Below, piece after piece: positions 8,027-16,030 of a stretch of 64,000 nucleotides of DNA. The stretch is taken from assembly GCF_900105055.1 (NCBI RefSeq), contig NZ_FNTA01000002.1:124001-188000 (forward strand). Reading direction: 5' to 3'. How positions within the stretch are numbered: the stretch's first letter is position 1; the number at the start of each line of letters is the position of its first letter. The position numbers and the translations under genes are program-made. Below the pieces are notes generated by a model that did no database searches, was not told where the DNA came from, and saw nothing but the letters and a program-made list of their open reading frames with translations. This DNA is from Amycolatopsis lurida (lineage in GTDB: Bacteria > Actinomycetota > Actinomycetes > Mycobacteriales > Pseudonocardiaceae).

Positions 8027-8962
8027 ATGGTTGGATTTCTTTCTCTCGATGACGTGGACACCGACGAACTGCACAAGATCGTCGGACGGTCGGCCACAGT
8101 GCTCGACCAGCCGGACCCCTTGGAGAAAAGGTTGTCCGGCAAGGTACTCGGTGTCTACTTCGCCAAGACTTCGACGCGGACGCGGACCGCGTTCTCGACG
8201 GCCGCATTGCGGCTCGGGGCTTCGATCGTCCAATACGGTCCCGGCGATCTTCAGCTCAACACCGGTGAATCCCTGCACGACACCGGACGGATGTTCGGCG
8301 CGATGCTCGACGGACTGGTGATGCGCACCGCGGGCCCGCTCGAGGACATGCGGGTGGTGGCCCGCAGCGGGGGATTGCCCGTCGTCAACGCGATGGCCGC
8401 CCAGGAACACCCGACTCAGGGTGTTTGTGACGCCGCGGCGATGCTCCGGCACTTCGGCCGGGTGGACGGCTTGTCGGTGTTGTACGTCGGCGAGGGGAAC
8501 AACACCGCCGTGGCGCTGGGGAAGATCTTGAGCACCTATCGCGACGTCACGGTGGTTTTCGCCACCCCGAAGGGATATGGGCTCGACGCCGCGCTGCTCG
8601 ATTCGTTGCGGGAGAAGGGCGCGGAGTCGGGTACACGTTTCGTCGAGACCCACGATCTCGATACGGTCGACATCACGGCCGACGTCGTCTACACGACTCG
8701 CTGGCAGACCACGGGAACGGCGAAGCCGAGCGCGGACTGGCGGGAGGACTTCCGTCCGTTCCATGTGGACGACGAGGTCATGGCCCGGTGGCCGGAGGCG
8801 GTTTTCATGCACGACCTGCCCGCGCACCGCGGCGACGAGGTCAAGGGATCGGTGCTCGACGGAGATCGTTCGATCGCCTGGGAGCAGGCGCGGATGAAGT
8901 ACGGCAGCGCGGTCGCGATCCTGGAATGGATCTATCGGGACTCCGGGCAATCGGCTCGGTGA
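8027..8962 (+). CDS. Ornithine carbamoyltransferase-like enzyme, altered substrate site
   Basis: 311 residues with the whole carbamoyltransferase fold. The carbamoyl-phosphate loop STRT is at residues 49-52 and HPTQ lies in QEHPTQGVCD. The two motifs that bind ornithine are changed: the usual HCLP is HDLP (His262-Asp263), and the SMG loop region reads YTTRWQTTG. Carbamoyl phosphate should therefore bind, but the acceptor is unlikely to be ornithine. In viomycin and capreomycin clusters a similar enzyme supplies the ureido group of a Dap residue, so carbamoylation of Dap to beta-ureidoalanine is the best guess. The ATG at 8027 follows a GGGGG tract. It sits in the Dap operon, away from arginine genes. 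Confidence 0.83.
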   Translation: MVGFLSLDDVDTDELHKIVGRSATVLDQPDPLEKRLSGKVLGVYFAKTSTRTRTAFSTAALRLGASIVQYGPGDLQLNTGESLHDTGRMFGAMLDGLVMRTAGPLEDMRVVARSGGLPVVNAMAAQEHPTQGVCDAAAMLRHFGRVDGLSVLYVGEGNNTAVALGKILSTYRDVTVVFATPKGYGLDAALLDSLREKGAESGTRFVETHDLDTVDITADVVYTTRWQTTGTAKPSADWREDFRPFHVDDEVMARWPEAVFMHDLPAHRGDEVKGSVLDGDRSIAWEQARMKYGSAVAILEWIYRDSGQSAR

Positions 8963-8994
8963 ACGTTTTCGGCTGAACAACGCGGGGGGACCGC

Positions 8995-9615
8995 TTGACG
9001 CTTTTCACTTTGCTCGCTTTCACGGCCGCGGCGGCGGTCATCGTCATCGTTCCGGGGCCGGATCAAGCGCTGCTGCTCCAGACGAGTGCCGCCGCCGGGC
9101 GTCCGGCGGCGGTGCGCACCGCCGCCGGGGTCCTGCTCGGCATCGTCCTATGGGGTGTCGCTTCGGTGGTGGGGCTGTCGGCGCTGCTGGCCAACGGCAG
9201 TGTGGCCTTCCGGATCGTCACCGTGATCGGAGCGGCTTATCTGATGTGGCTCGGGATCATGGCCTTGCGGTCCGCGTTGTCGCCGCCGTCCCCCGCGCCG
9301 AAACGGGAAGATCGCGGGAACACGGGTTTCTTTCTGCGCGGGCTGCTCATGAACTGCCTTAACCCGAAGATCGGCCTGTTCTATCTCTCGATTCTTCCGC
9401 AGTTCCTCCCGGGCTCGGCGGCCTCGGCCCTCGGCGCCGAACTCGTGCTTTTCGCCATCTATGTCACGGTGAGCGCCCTGTGGCTGTTCGGGTTCGCGTT
9501 CGCGGCCGGAAGCCTCCATCCGTTCCTGAATCGGCCGCGGGTCAAGAGATCGTTGGATTCGGTGGTGGGCGTGATCTTGCTGGGACTCGGAGTCATCGCC
9601 TTGGTGGGAGTGTGA
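8995..9615 (+). CDS. LysE/RhtB-family amino acid exporter
   Basis: 206-residue integral membrane protein with the family hallmark PGPDQALLLQTS in the first transmembrane segment, about six hydrophobic helices, and the conserved FLRGLLMNCLNPK motif mid-protein. The start is TTG at 8995 behind CGGGGGGACC. LysE transporters export amino acids and small derivatives. Its place at the end of the Dap operon suggests it exports the pathway's amino-acid-like product or protects the producer from it. Confidence 0.88.
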   Translation: MTLFTLLAFTAAAAVIVIVPGPDQALLLQTSAAAGRPAAVRTAAGVLLGIVLWGVASVVGLSALLANGSVAFRIVTVIGAAYLMWLGIMALRSALSPPSPAPKREDRGNTGFFLRGLLMNCLNPKIGLFYLSILPQFLPGSAASALGAELVLFAIYVTVSALWLFGFAFAAGSLHPFLNRPRVKRSLDSVVGVILLGLGVIALVGV

Positions 9616-9619
9616 CGGT

Positions 9620-9883
9620 GTGGTCATACGACAGGATGAGGTAGGACGTGCCCTCGACGCGGTCGAACAGGCACGGAGTGTGCTGAGAGTGTCCGGTGAT
9701 CCGCTGATGGCCGCGGTCGACAGTGCCCTCACCTGCGCTGTCTCCCTGATCGAACTTCGGCGGCGCGGCACGGAATGCGACGTCGACACGCTCCACAGCG
9801 CCCTGGGCGCGGCTCGTGCGCTGGTCGGCGAAGTGACCTTCGCCGTTCGCGACAGCTATCCGGGGCCGAACTCGCGGGGATGA
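9620..9883 (+). CDS. Small hypothetical helical protein
   Basis: 87 residues, with a GTG start only 4 bp after the exporter stop. The composition is Ala-, Leu- and Arg-rich and suggests two or three helices (ALDAVEQARSVL, AVDSALTCAVSLIELRRRG). I recognise no family. Its 3' end overlaps the end of the convergent MerR gene by 28 bp. Close spacing to the exporter supports it being a real gene, possibly a chance-conserved tail of the operon. Function unknown. Confidence 0.5.
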   Translation: MVIRQDEVGRALDAVEQARSVLRVSGDPLMAAVDSALTCAVSLIELRRRGTECDVDTLHSALGAARALVGEVTFAVRDSYPGPNSRG

Positions 9884-10650
9884 ACTGCCACGCGTTCGAG
9901 CTTCGTCCAGCCGGTCCAGCCTCGCGTTCTCAACAGCTCGATCAGGCGGCGGGCCGGCGGAGCGGTGTCGAAGGCCAGTGTGTCCATCAGTTCGGCGAAC
10001 GGTGGGGCGACCTCGGTATCGCCGACATGGGCCTCGTTCCGCTCGTCGGCCATCCGCGTGATGTACATGGCCAGCTCGTCGGCCAGTTCGACCAGTTCGG
10101 GATCGTCGCCCGGCCGGTCGAGAGCCTGCCCCAGGGTGAGATAGAAAGCGAGGAGCGGTGGGTCGGTGATCTGCTCCCGCTTGCGCGCCGCCCACTCCGG
10201 GACCCGCTCGGGTGAGTGTGCCGCCAGCAGGATCCAGCCGTCCCGTTCGACCTCGACGATCCGCTCGTCGACACCGTGCGCCCGCAGCCGATCGAGGATC
10301 TCGACCACCTCCGGGGGCAGTACGAGACCGTCCCCGGAGGCGAGCCGGGCGATCCGCTCGCGATGCAGCTGCCGCTGCCGGATCTCGGCTCGCAACCGCT
10401 CGTCGATGTCGGTGACCGCCGCGGCGAATTCCTCCTTCCCGGCCCGGAGCAGGTCCCGCACTCGCGACAGCGGGACCCCGGCTTCGGCGAGAGTCCTGAT
10501 CCTGATCAGCTCGACCACGGCACCGGCGTCGTACCTCCGGTAGCCGGAGTGGTCGCGTCCGGGCTCCGGCAGCAGTCCCTTGGCGTGATAGTGCCGCACC
10601 GCGCGCACCGTCACCCCCGCGTACGACGCCAGCTCACCGATGGTCAACAT
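9856..10650 (-). CDS. MerR-family transcriptional regulator
   Basis: 264 residues. The N-terminal winged helix (MLTIGELASYAGVTVRAVRHYHAKGLLPEP) and the following SGYRRYD and L-RIRTLAEAGVPLSRV segments are typical MerR. A dimerisation helix follows around residues 70-110, then a longer helical effector domain, as in the TipAL or drug-sensing branch. The ATG at 10650 is set by the family N-terminus. It lies 29 bp downstream of the alpha/beta hydrolase gene on the same strand, and both are probably controlled by the palindromic operator at 11477-11515. Confidence 0.9.
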   Translation of the reverse strand: MLTIGELASYAGVTVRAVRHYHAKGLLPEPGRDHSGYRRYDAGAVVELIRIRTLAEAGVPLSRVRDLLRAGKEEFAAAVTDIDERLRAEIRQRQLHRERIARLASGDGLVLPPEVVEILDRLRAHGVDERIVEVERDGWILLAAHSPERVPEWAARKREQITDPPLLAFYLTLGQALDRPGDDPELVELADELAMYITRMADERNEAHVGDTEVAPPFAELMDTLAFDTAPPARRLIELLRTRGWTGWTKLERVAVHPREFGPG

Positions 10651-10679
10651 CCGCCCAGTGTCCTCGACCGGTGTGCTGG

Positions 10680-11468
10680 TCAGCAGGTCGCCTTGCCGGC
10701 GTCGCGGATCAACCGGGCGATCTCCGGAGCGTGGGTGACGACGAGCCGGTGGTGGGCGTCGAGCCACGACGTCGAGAGGTGCGGCCGTTCGCGGGCGAGC
10801 CGTTCGGCTCCGGCCCGCCAGTTCTCGTTGCGCCACCGCGCTCGATCGTCGTCGCCGTTCCCGGCCATCGAGGTCGACATGATCAGGTGGATCGGGCAGT
10901 CGATCTCCCGGTACCGGTCGAGGATGCCGGAACGCACCGCTTCGATCTCGATGTTCAGGTCGAGGAAGTCCTGAGGGGCCAGCAGCACCTGACGCGCGGT
11001 GCCCGCGACCCGCTCGAACTCGTGTCGCAGTCCCTCCGCCATCGCACGGAACTCCGGCAGATCGGCCTCGGTGAGGAACGGTTCGGGCACCGGGTTCGCG
11101 CCGTCGACGAGGACGAGCCCGGATACGGCGTCCGGATGGTCGGCGGCGTAGTGCACGGCCAGGTCCGCGCCCAGCGAATGTCCCACGAGCAGGGGCGCGT
11201 GGTGATCCGACTCCGCCATGACGGCGCCGAAATCGCCGAGGAACGCTTCGAAGGTGTACCGGTCGGCGGCCGAGGTGAGGCCATGGCCCCTGAGGTCGAA
11301 GGCCACCACATCGTGGTCGCGGCGCAGGAGCTCGATCAGCTCGCACAGGTCGGCCTGTGTCGTGAGAAGCCCGGGACACAGGACCAGTGGCCGTCCCCGG
11401 CCGCCGCGGGAGACCTGGATCGCGACGCCGTCGTGGTGGACCGTGAAGTGGCTGTCCTGCGTGCTCAT
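10680..11468 (-). CDS. Alpha/beta hydrolase
   Basis: 262 residues with the alpha/beta hydrolase signature: oxyanion region LVLCPGLLT, the FDLRGHGLTS strand-loop, and nucleophile elbow GHSLGA (Ser). A general-base His is likely in the DAHHRLVVTH region near the C-terminus. Substrate unknown; esterase, lactonase or epoxide-hydrolase activity would all fit. The ATG at 11468 is 8 bp from the palindrome that carries the promoter, leaving almost no 5' leader. Co-transcribed with the MerR gene, so it may detoxify the ligand that MerR senses. Confidence 0.85.
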   Translation of the reverse strand: MSTQDSHFTVHHDGVAIQVSRGGRGRPLVLCPGLLTTQADLCELIELLRRDHDVVAFDLRGHGLTSAADRYTFEAFLGDFGAVMAESDHHAPLLVGHSLGADLAVHYAADHPDAVSGLVLVDGANPVPEPFLTEADLPEFRAMAEGLRHEFERVAGTARQVLLAPQDFLDLNIEIEAVRSGILDRYREIDCPIHLIMSTSMAGNGDDDRARWRNENWRAGAERLARERPHLSTSWLDAHHRLVVTHAPEIARLIRDAGKATC

Positions 11469-11476
11469 GGCAGCAT

Positions 11477-11515
11477 GCTGACGGGTTGACCCTGCGTCAG
11501 GGTCAACCCGTCAGC
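11477..11515 (-). promoter_or_regulatory. MerR-type operator/promoter, 18-bp perfect palindrome
   Basis: Perfect inverted repeat with 18-bp arms around a 3-nt centre (left arm GCTGACGGGTTGACCCTG, centre CGT). Read leftward it gives a -35 TTGACC, a 19-bp spacer and a -10-like TCAGCA. Long 19-bp spacers with a palindrome inside the promoter are the hallmark of MerR-regulated promoters. The predicted transcription start would be at or next to the hydrolase ATG at 11468, so the mRNA may be leaderless. It also follows the P450 stop, so it could act as a weak terminator stem, but it has no T tract. Confidence 0.75.
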
Positions 11516-11525
11516 GACGAAGGTG

Positions 11526-12686
11526 TCACCAGGTGATCGGGACGGTGACGGGGCCGCGGAGGGTGAGGAACATCGGCCGCCAGGCGAGTTCGTCGAACGG
11601 CACGGCGAGCCGCAGCCGTGGTGCGGCGGCGAGCAACGCGGTGATACCCACCTGAAGCTCCGCGCGGGCCAGTGCGGCTCCGAGACAATGGTGTGGCCCG
11701 TGCCCGAAAGTGAGGTGACCGGGCTTCCGGGAAAGATCGACCAGGTCCGGTTCCGGAAAGCGCCTGCGATCGTGGTTGCCCGCGCGCAAGGGCGCGAGGA
11801 CGAATTCGCCCGCACGGATCGGAACTCCGCCGATTTCGGCGTCCTCGGCGGCGACTCGCCCTTGGTCCGTGGCCGAACCCTGGTCCTGTCGCAGGAGTTC
11901 CTCGACCAAGACGGGGATCCCGGCGGGATCGCGGGGGAGTGCCGGTTCGACGGCCAGCCGCAGTACGGCTTGCGCCAGCGTGTTCGCCGGCGGGACGTAT
12001 CCGGCGATCATGATCGCGAAGGCGAGCTGCGTGATCTCCTCCGGGCGCAACGAGTCGCCGGAGTCGTCGCGGGCTTCGATCAGGCCGGTCAGCAGATCGT
12101 CGCCGGGTGCGTTCCGCTTGGCCTCCACCAGTTGCGCGAAGTAGTCGCCCAGTTTTTGGGCCGCTTCGGCCATTTCCTCGTAGTTCGGCGCGGTGAACAC
12201 CGCGACGATGCTGTCGGTCCAACCCCGCAGCTCGTCGCGAGCCGCCTGCGGGACACCGAGAAGTTCGTTGAGTGCGGCGAGCGCGAAGGGGATCGCGTAC
12301 TCGTTCACCACGTCGGCGGGAGGGCCTTGCGAGATCAGTTTCGCGGCCGACTCCGCCGCGATGGCTTCCAGTCTCGGGCGCAACAGCTCGATCCGGCGCG
12401 GGGTGAGTGCCTTGGCGGCGATCCGCCGCAGCCGCGCGTGCTCGGGGCCCGACATGGTGAAGAGCAATCCTCCGCCGTCGGCCGAGCCGGTCCCGGGTAC
12501 CCAGGGGCGGAATCGTGAATCGCCGAGCAATCCCCGGATGTCGGCATAGCGGGTGACGAGCCAGGCGTCCTCACCGGAGGCCAGGCGTACCCGGCCGACG
12601 GGCTCCTCGTCCTGACGGCGGATGAACTCCACGGGACACCGCAAGGGTTCCGTGTCCGTGAACGGGTATTCGGCTGCCCCAGTCAT
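11526..12686 (-). CDS. Cytochrome P450
   Basis: 386 residues, the usual length of a soluble actinobacterial class I P450. The haem loop is FGHGPHHCLGAALARAE with ligand Cys334. An E-x-x-R pair (VEELLRQ) marks the K helix. The I helix is unusual: AGYVPPANT replaces the common AGxETT, so the acid-alcohol pair is missing. This changes proton delivery and may mean an atypical reaction, as in P450s that rely on a substrate hydroxyl. The start overlaps the MarR stop (ATGA). No ferredoxin gene is next to it. Probably a hydroxylase or epoxidase for a small molecule. Confidence 0.93.
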   Translation of the reverse strand: MTGAAEYPFTDTEPLRCPVEFIRRQDEEPVGRVRLASGEDAWLVTRYADIRGLLGDSRFRPWVPGTGSADGGGLLFTMSGPEHARLRRIAAKALTPRRIELLRPRLEAIAAESAAKLISQGPPADVVNEYAIPFALAALNELLGVPQAARDELRGWTDSIVAVFTAPNYEEMAEAAQKLGDYFAQLVEAKRNAPGDDLLTGLIEARDDSGDSLRPEEITQLAFAIMIAGYVPPANTLAQAVLRLAVEPALPRDPAGIPVLVEELLRQDQGSATDQGRVAAEDAEIGGVPIRAGEFVLAPLRAGNHDRRRFPEPDLVDLSRKPGHLTFGHGPHHCLGAALARAELQVGITALLAAAPRLRLAVPFDELAWRPMFLTLRGPVTVPITW

Positions 12687-13213
12687 GTTCTCTCTCCGTT
12701 CCTCGGTCTTCCGGTCGTCTTCTCGGCCAGCGAGTGCAACGGTGTCAGTGCGGCATCCTCGTCCACCCCCAGCGCGCGAGCGGTCAGCAGCCGGTACAGC
12801 TCCTCCGCCGCCCGTGTGAGCCGTGCTGCGCGGTCCGCGACCGAGTCCCGGTCCGGATCGAGCTCGGCGAGCGCCGCGGCGAGGATCTCTTCGGCGGCAC
12901 GTTGCTGGCGCCGGGCGATCGCCTCGACCAACGCGTCGACCGGGACGACCAGGGTGCGGCGGCGATCCGCCGGATCAGGGCGTGTCACCACCGCGCCCTC
13001 CGCCCGCATCCTGGCGACGGCTCCGGAGACGTGGCTTTGCGCGAAACCGGTCCGTGCGGTCAATTCCCCGATCGACATGCCCGGCCCCTCGACGAGCACC
13101 GAAATCAGCACGTCGTAGATCTCCGGGGTCTCCGGATCCGTGTCGTCACGCATGCCCCGGGCGGCGAGCTCCATCAGATGCTTGCCGAGAAGATACAACT
13201 CACTGGCCTTCAC
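12683..13213 (-). CDS. MarR-family transcriptional regulator
   Basis: 176 residues with a winged-helix core: MSIGELTARTGFAQSHVSGAVARMRAEGAVVTRPDPADRRRT, where DPADRRRT forms the wing typical of MarR. Long terminal helices give the dimer interface. The GTG at 13213 is chosen because the homologous part begins at VKASELYLLG; upstream codons cross an AT-rich promoter. The gene is translationally coupled to the P450. It likely represses this operon through sites in 13214-13334. Confidence 0.85.
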   Translation of the reverse strand: MKASELYLLGKHLMELAARGMRDDTDPETPEIYDVLISVLVEGPGMSIGELTARTGFAQSHVSGAVARMRAEGAVVTRPDPADRRRTLVVPVDALVEAIARRQQRAAEEILAAALAELDPDRDSVADRAARLTRAAEELYRLLTARALGVDEDAALTPLHSLAEKTTGRPRNGERT

Positions 13214-13334
13214 ATCGATAACGATACATCTAAAACGATGCTTTTGTCTCGATACGTTGCGCGCCTGGGGAACCACCCGGGGTCGCCGGTCGTCGAATCG
13301 CCGTCTCGTGTCGCAGAAAAGAGAGGATGCGTCG
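13214..13334. promoter_or_regulatory. Divergent promoter, CGAT-box cluster
   Basis: 121-bp divergent region between the MarR-P450 operon and a secreted-protein gene. Its left third is AT-rich against the surrounding DNA and holds several CGAT/ATCG boxes at 13215-13240, including ATCG-ATAA-CGAT at 13214-13225. This is a plausible MarR operator that covers the MarR promoter. It is a pattern reading only. Confidence 0.4.
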
Positions 13335-13745
13335 ATGCGCGAAAGCAGCAGAAGGATCGGCTCGGCCAAGCGAGCGCTGGCCATGATCGGAGCACTGACC
13401 GTCGCGAATCTCGCCTTGCCCGCCGTCGCGAGCGCCGCACCCGCCGCGGGGTGCTCGGCGTTCCTGAACTCGACGGTCAGTGGTGGCTACAAAGCCACTC
13501 TCGCCTGCAACGGCATCGGGCTTTCCTTCATCGACGGGCTTGGCACCACGCTCACCGACGCCGGCGAAGAGGCACGCGCGCTGGCACGGATCGCGCTCGG
13601 CGGCGGCGACACCTGCAGCGCCTTCCTGCACGCCACGGCTCCCGGTGGCTACAACGTCACCCTCACCTGCGTTCACACCGGCCTGGTGTCCGGTTCCGGC
13701 ACCACCTTGACCGACGCCTCGCGAGCCGCTCGCGCGTCCATCTGA
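13335..13745 (+). CDS. Small secreted protein with duplicated two-Cys module
   Basis: 136 residues. The first 34 form a Sec signal peptide with cleavage likely after ASA. The mature part holds two copies of a module about 53 residues apart: CSAFLNSTVSGGYKATLAC and CSAFLHATAPGGYNVTLTC, each followed by a G-L-[S/V]-x-x-[S/D]-G-x-G-T-T-L-T-D segment. Each module has a Cys pair that probably forms a disulfide. I do not recognise the family. The ATG at 13335 follows GAGAGGA. Divergent from the MarR-P450 operon and so possibly under the same control. Confidence 0.8.
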   Translation: MRESSRRIGSAKRALAMIGALTVANLALPAVASAAPAAGCSAFLNSTVSGGYKATLACNGIGLSFIDGLGTTLTDAGEEARALARIALGGGDTCSAFLHATAPGGYNVTLTCVHTGLVSGSGTTLTDASRAARASI

Positions 13746-13850
13746 GGCACGGGCCCCGGCCGGTGGGGTCGATGGTTTCGGGTGAGGTATCGCAGTCGGT
13801 ACCGTACTGGCGACAGTGGTGTACCGAGCCGAAGCAGTGCGAGGTGTGGG

Positions 13851-14651
13851 GTGTCCGTGGCGGGTGGACGGGTTCCGGAGGGTGTCGACATCCGAGTGCC
13901 CAGTGCGGCGCGGGTCTACGACTGGCTGCTCGGCGGCAGCCACAATTTCGACGCCGACCGCGCTGTCGGGGAAAAGGTCATGGCGGTCCTGCCCTCGGGC
14001 CGTCAGGTCGCCGCGTCCAACCGGGCGTTCCTTCGCCGCGCCGTGCAGTACATGGTCGGGCAGGGCATCACCCGGTTCCTCGACCTGGGATCGGGGATCC
14101 CGGCGGTCGGCAACGTGCACGAAATCGCCCAGGACATGGACCCGGAATGTCAGGTGGTCTACGTCGACTACGACAAGGTCGCCGTCGCCCACAGCCGCCT
14201 CATCCTGGACGGCAACCCGAACGCCGCCGTTGTCGAAGAAGACCTCTGCGAGCCTCGGGCGGTCCTGAATTCGCCGGCGGTGCGGGCGTTGCTGGACGTC
14301 GACCAGCCGATCGGGCTGCTGATGGTGGCCGTGTTCCATTTCATCCCGGACAGCCTGCGCCCCGCCGAGATCGTCGCCCGTTACCGGGAGGCGCTGCCGG
14401 CGGGCAGCCTGGTCGCACTGTCGCATCTGACCGCCGACCACGCGCCACGGGAAATGGCGGCGGTCACCGAGGCGATGAAGAACAGCAGGGATCCCATGTA
14501 CTTCCGCCCCTACGCCGACGTCGCCGCTCTCTTCGACGGACTGGAGTTGGTCGACCCCGGTGTGGTGAGCGCGCCACTGTGGCACCCGGAACCCGGACTC
14601 CGAGACATCGAACCGGACGACGTCTACGCCGGGGTCGGACGCAAGGTCTGA
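13851..14651 (+). CDS. SAM-dependent methyltransferase, DUF574 type
   Basis: 266 residues of the actinobacterial DUF574 (Methyltransf_19) family. The N-terminus has the diagnostic PSAARVYDWLLGGSHNF segment. The SAM-binding motif I is FLDLGSGIPAVGNVHE, and motif II VVYVDYDKVAVAHS ends in the acidic residue that binds ribose. The GTG at 13851 is favoured because the conserved sequence starts shortly after it; the frame remains open upstream. These genes are very abundant in Streptomyces and Amycolatopsis, and their substrates are mostly unknown. Nothing links it to either biosynthetic locus. Confidence 0.88.
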   Translation: MSVAGGRVPEGVDIRVPSAARVYDWLLGGSHNFDADRAVGEKVMAVLPSGRQVAASNRAFLRRAVQYMVGQGITRFLDLGSGIPAVGNVHEIAQDMDPECQVVYVDYDKVAVAHSRLILDGNPNAAVVEEDLCEPRAVLNSPAVRALLDVDQPIGLLMVAVFHFIPDSLRPAEIVARYREALPAGSLVALSHLTADHAPREMAAVTEAMKNSRDPMYFRPYADVAALFDGLELVDPGVVSAPLWHPEPGLRDIEPDDVYAGVGRKV

Positions 14652-14755
14652 CCCCGGCGAGCCGATACGACGACTGCTGCCGCGGGCTTTGGTCACCTAT
14701 CCGACGATTGCCTCGTCCTCCGGATGATCGGACAGGAGACATTCACGCGGTCGAG

Positions 14756-15196
14756 TCACCACCAGCGGACGCGGCGGTCGATGCAGGTGTCCCACAAAGG
14801 ATCGGACTGGCAGATCGTCACGATGTCCTTCTTCTTCGGGATCTTCTTGTTGTAATGGGTGCACTTCGGACCTGAAGTCGTGTCCCGGTAGTAAGGCTTC
14901 GCCGGTGGCGAGCTCACCGTTTCCTGGAACGAAGCGTATGCCCAGTAATCGTTCGCCTCCTTGTCGCATACGGTGAAATCGCGGTCCTTCAAGTCGACGA
15001 CGACCCTGGCGAGGAGCGGCCCGCCGACCTCCTGGAGGTCGAAATACCGGTAGCGCTCGCTGTCCTGGGCTACGGAGGCTTCGGTCTGCCCCTCCGGTTC
15101 GCCGGCCGGCGCCGATGTCGTGCCTGCCGAAGCCGATCCGGCGCCCAAGGTCATCAGTGCCGCGGCCGCGAAACCGCCATATCGCAGTTTGAACAT
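14756..15196 (-). CDS. Small secreted protein, unknown function
   Basis: 146 residues. Residues 1-25 form a signal peptide (FKLRYGGFAAAALMTLGAGSASA) with cleavage after the second ASA-like motif. The mature domain has four cysteines (VCDK, KCTH, ICQS, TCID) that could form two disulfides, and a basic patch KKIPKKKD. No known family recognised. The ATG at 15196 follows GAGGGG at 7 nt. About 300 bp without a gene lie upstream (15197-15492), in which I see only its promoter space. Confidence 0.75.
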   Translation of the reverse strand: MFKLRYGGFAAAALMTLGAGSASAGTTSAPAGEPEGQTEASVAQDSERYRYFDLQEVGGPLLARVVVDLKDRDFTVCDKEANDYWAYASFQETVSSPPAKPYYRDTTSGPKCTHYNKKIPKKKDIVTICQSDPLWDTCIDRRVRWW

Positions 15197-15492
15197 GGTC
15201 GATCCCCTCATCTTTGCGGAATTACGCCCGCTGTTCCGTTGGGCGTGGGAATCATCCTCGTTGAGGGGGCCTGACCGCGTACACGCCTTTTCGTCAGGGC
15301 GAAAACCGTGGGGTTTCCCGGCACCCGGCGCCGGGCGTCGAAACGAAGGGCGGGGCACCTTCCGGGTCAAAGACGCTGGGGCGGGCGAAATCGCCACCGT
15401 CTTGAAGCCTGTTCGGACGAAAGCGGTGAGCGGTCATGCCGAGTATGGCTGAAAGCACGGTCGCCGAGCGCTACTCTGATCGGCAGGCGCCG

Positions 15493-15903
15493 CTAACAGC
15501 GCGTGGCCCGCTGCCCGGCCGAAAGCGGCGCGGTCCGATCGGCCAGCGGCCCGCCGGTCGTCAGCAGTGCCTCCAGGGTCCGCAATGGCTCGGGGACGAT
15601 GCTGTACCAGCTCCACGTTCCCCGGCGCTCTCGCTCCAGGATGCCCGCCGTCACCAGCACGCGCAGGTGATGGCTGAGCGACGGCTGCGGCATGTCGAAC
15701 TCCTCGGCGAGGTCGCAGAAGCACGCCTCGCCGCCCGGTGAGTACCGGACCATGGACAGCAGCCGGATCCGCACGGGGTCCGACAGCGCCTTGAACAGCT
15801 TCGCCGCGTGTTCCGCCTCGTCCTGGGCCACGACCGCCGCGGGCTCGGCCATCAGCAGGGTGATGGGCACCGGCTTCCGGGTGCGGCCGTTCTCGGTCGC
15901 CAT
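15493..15903 (-). CDS. arsR: ArsR-family arsenic-responsive repressor
   Basis: 136-residue ArsR/SmtB winged helix. The metalloid site in the recognition region reads EACFCDLAEEF: two Cys as in E. coli ArsR (CVCDLC), but the third Cys is absent. A Cys at the very C-terminus (ATRC) might supply a further thiol. The DNA-binding helix is PQPSLSHHLRVLVTAG. The ATG at 15903 follows GAGGAGGGC. It is divergent from arsC-acr3 and so should repress both sides until As(III) binds. Confidence 0.9.
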   Translation of the reverse strand: MATENGRTRKPVPITLLMAEPAAVVAQDEAEHAAKLFKALSDPVRIRLLSMVRYSPGGEACFCDLAEEFDMPQPSLSHHLRVLVTAGILERERRGTWSWYSIVPEPLRTLEALLTTGGPLADRTAPLSAGQRATRC

Positions 15904-16030
15904 GCGCCCTCCTCGGTTCGTGTGACCTGTGACGACGAGCGTACCCACTGGATTGACAAACGTCGATACAGGCCGTTGAATTGGATTCACGGACTTCGAT
16001 CCAGTTCTCGCCCCTGCCCTGAGGAGAGCC
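15904..16030 (+). promoter_or_regulatory. ars divergent promoter
   Basis: A near-consensus sigma-70-type promoter faces arsC: -35 TTGACA at 15953-15958, a 17-bp spacer, and -10 TTGAAT at 15976-15981. The sequence around the -35 (ATTGACAAACGTCGAT) resembles ArsR-bound promoters, where the repressor covers the -35. The transcript start would lie about 40 bp upstream of the arsC ATG. Confidence 0.65.

Noticed and set aside
11477..11515. Palindrome as a rho-independent terminator for the P450 gene
   Set aside because: No T tract follows, while promoter elements with a 19-bp spacer fit a MerR operator much better.
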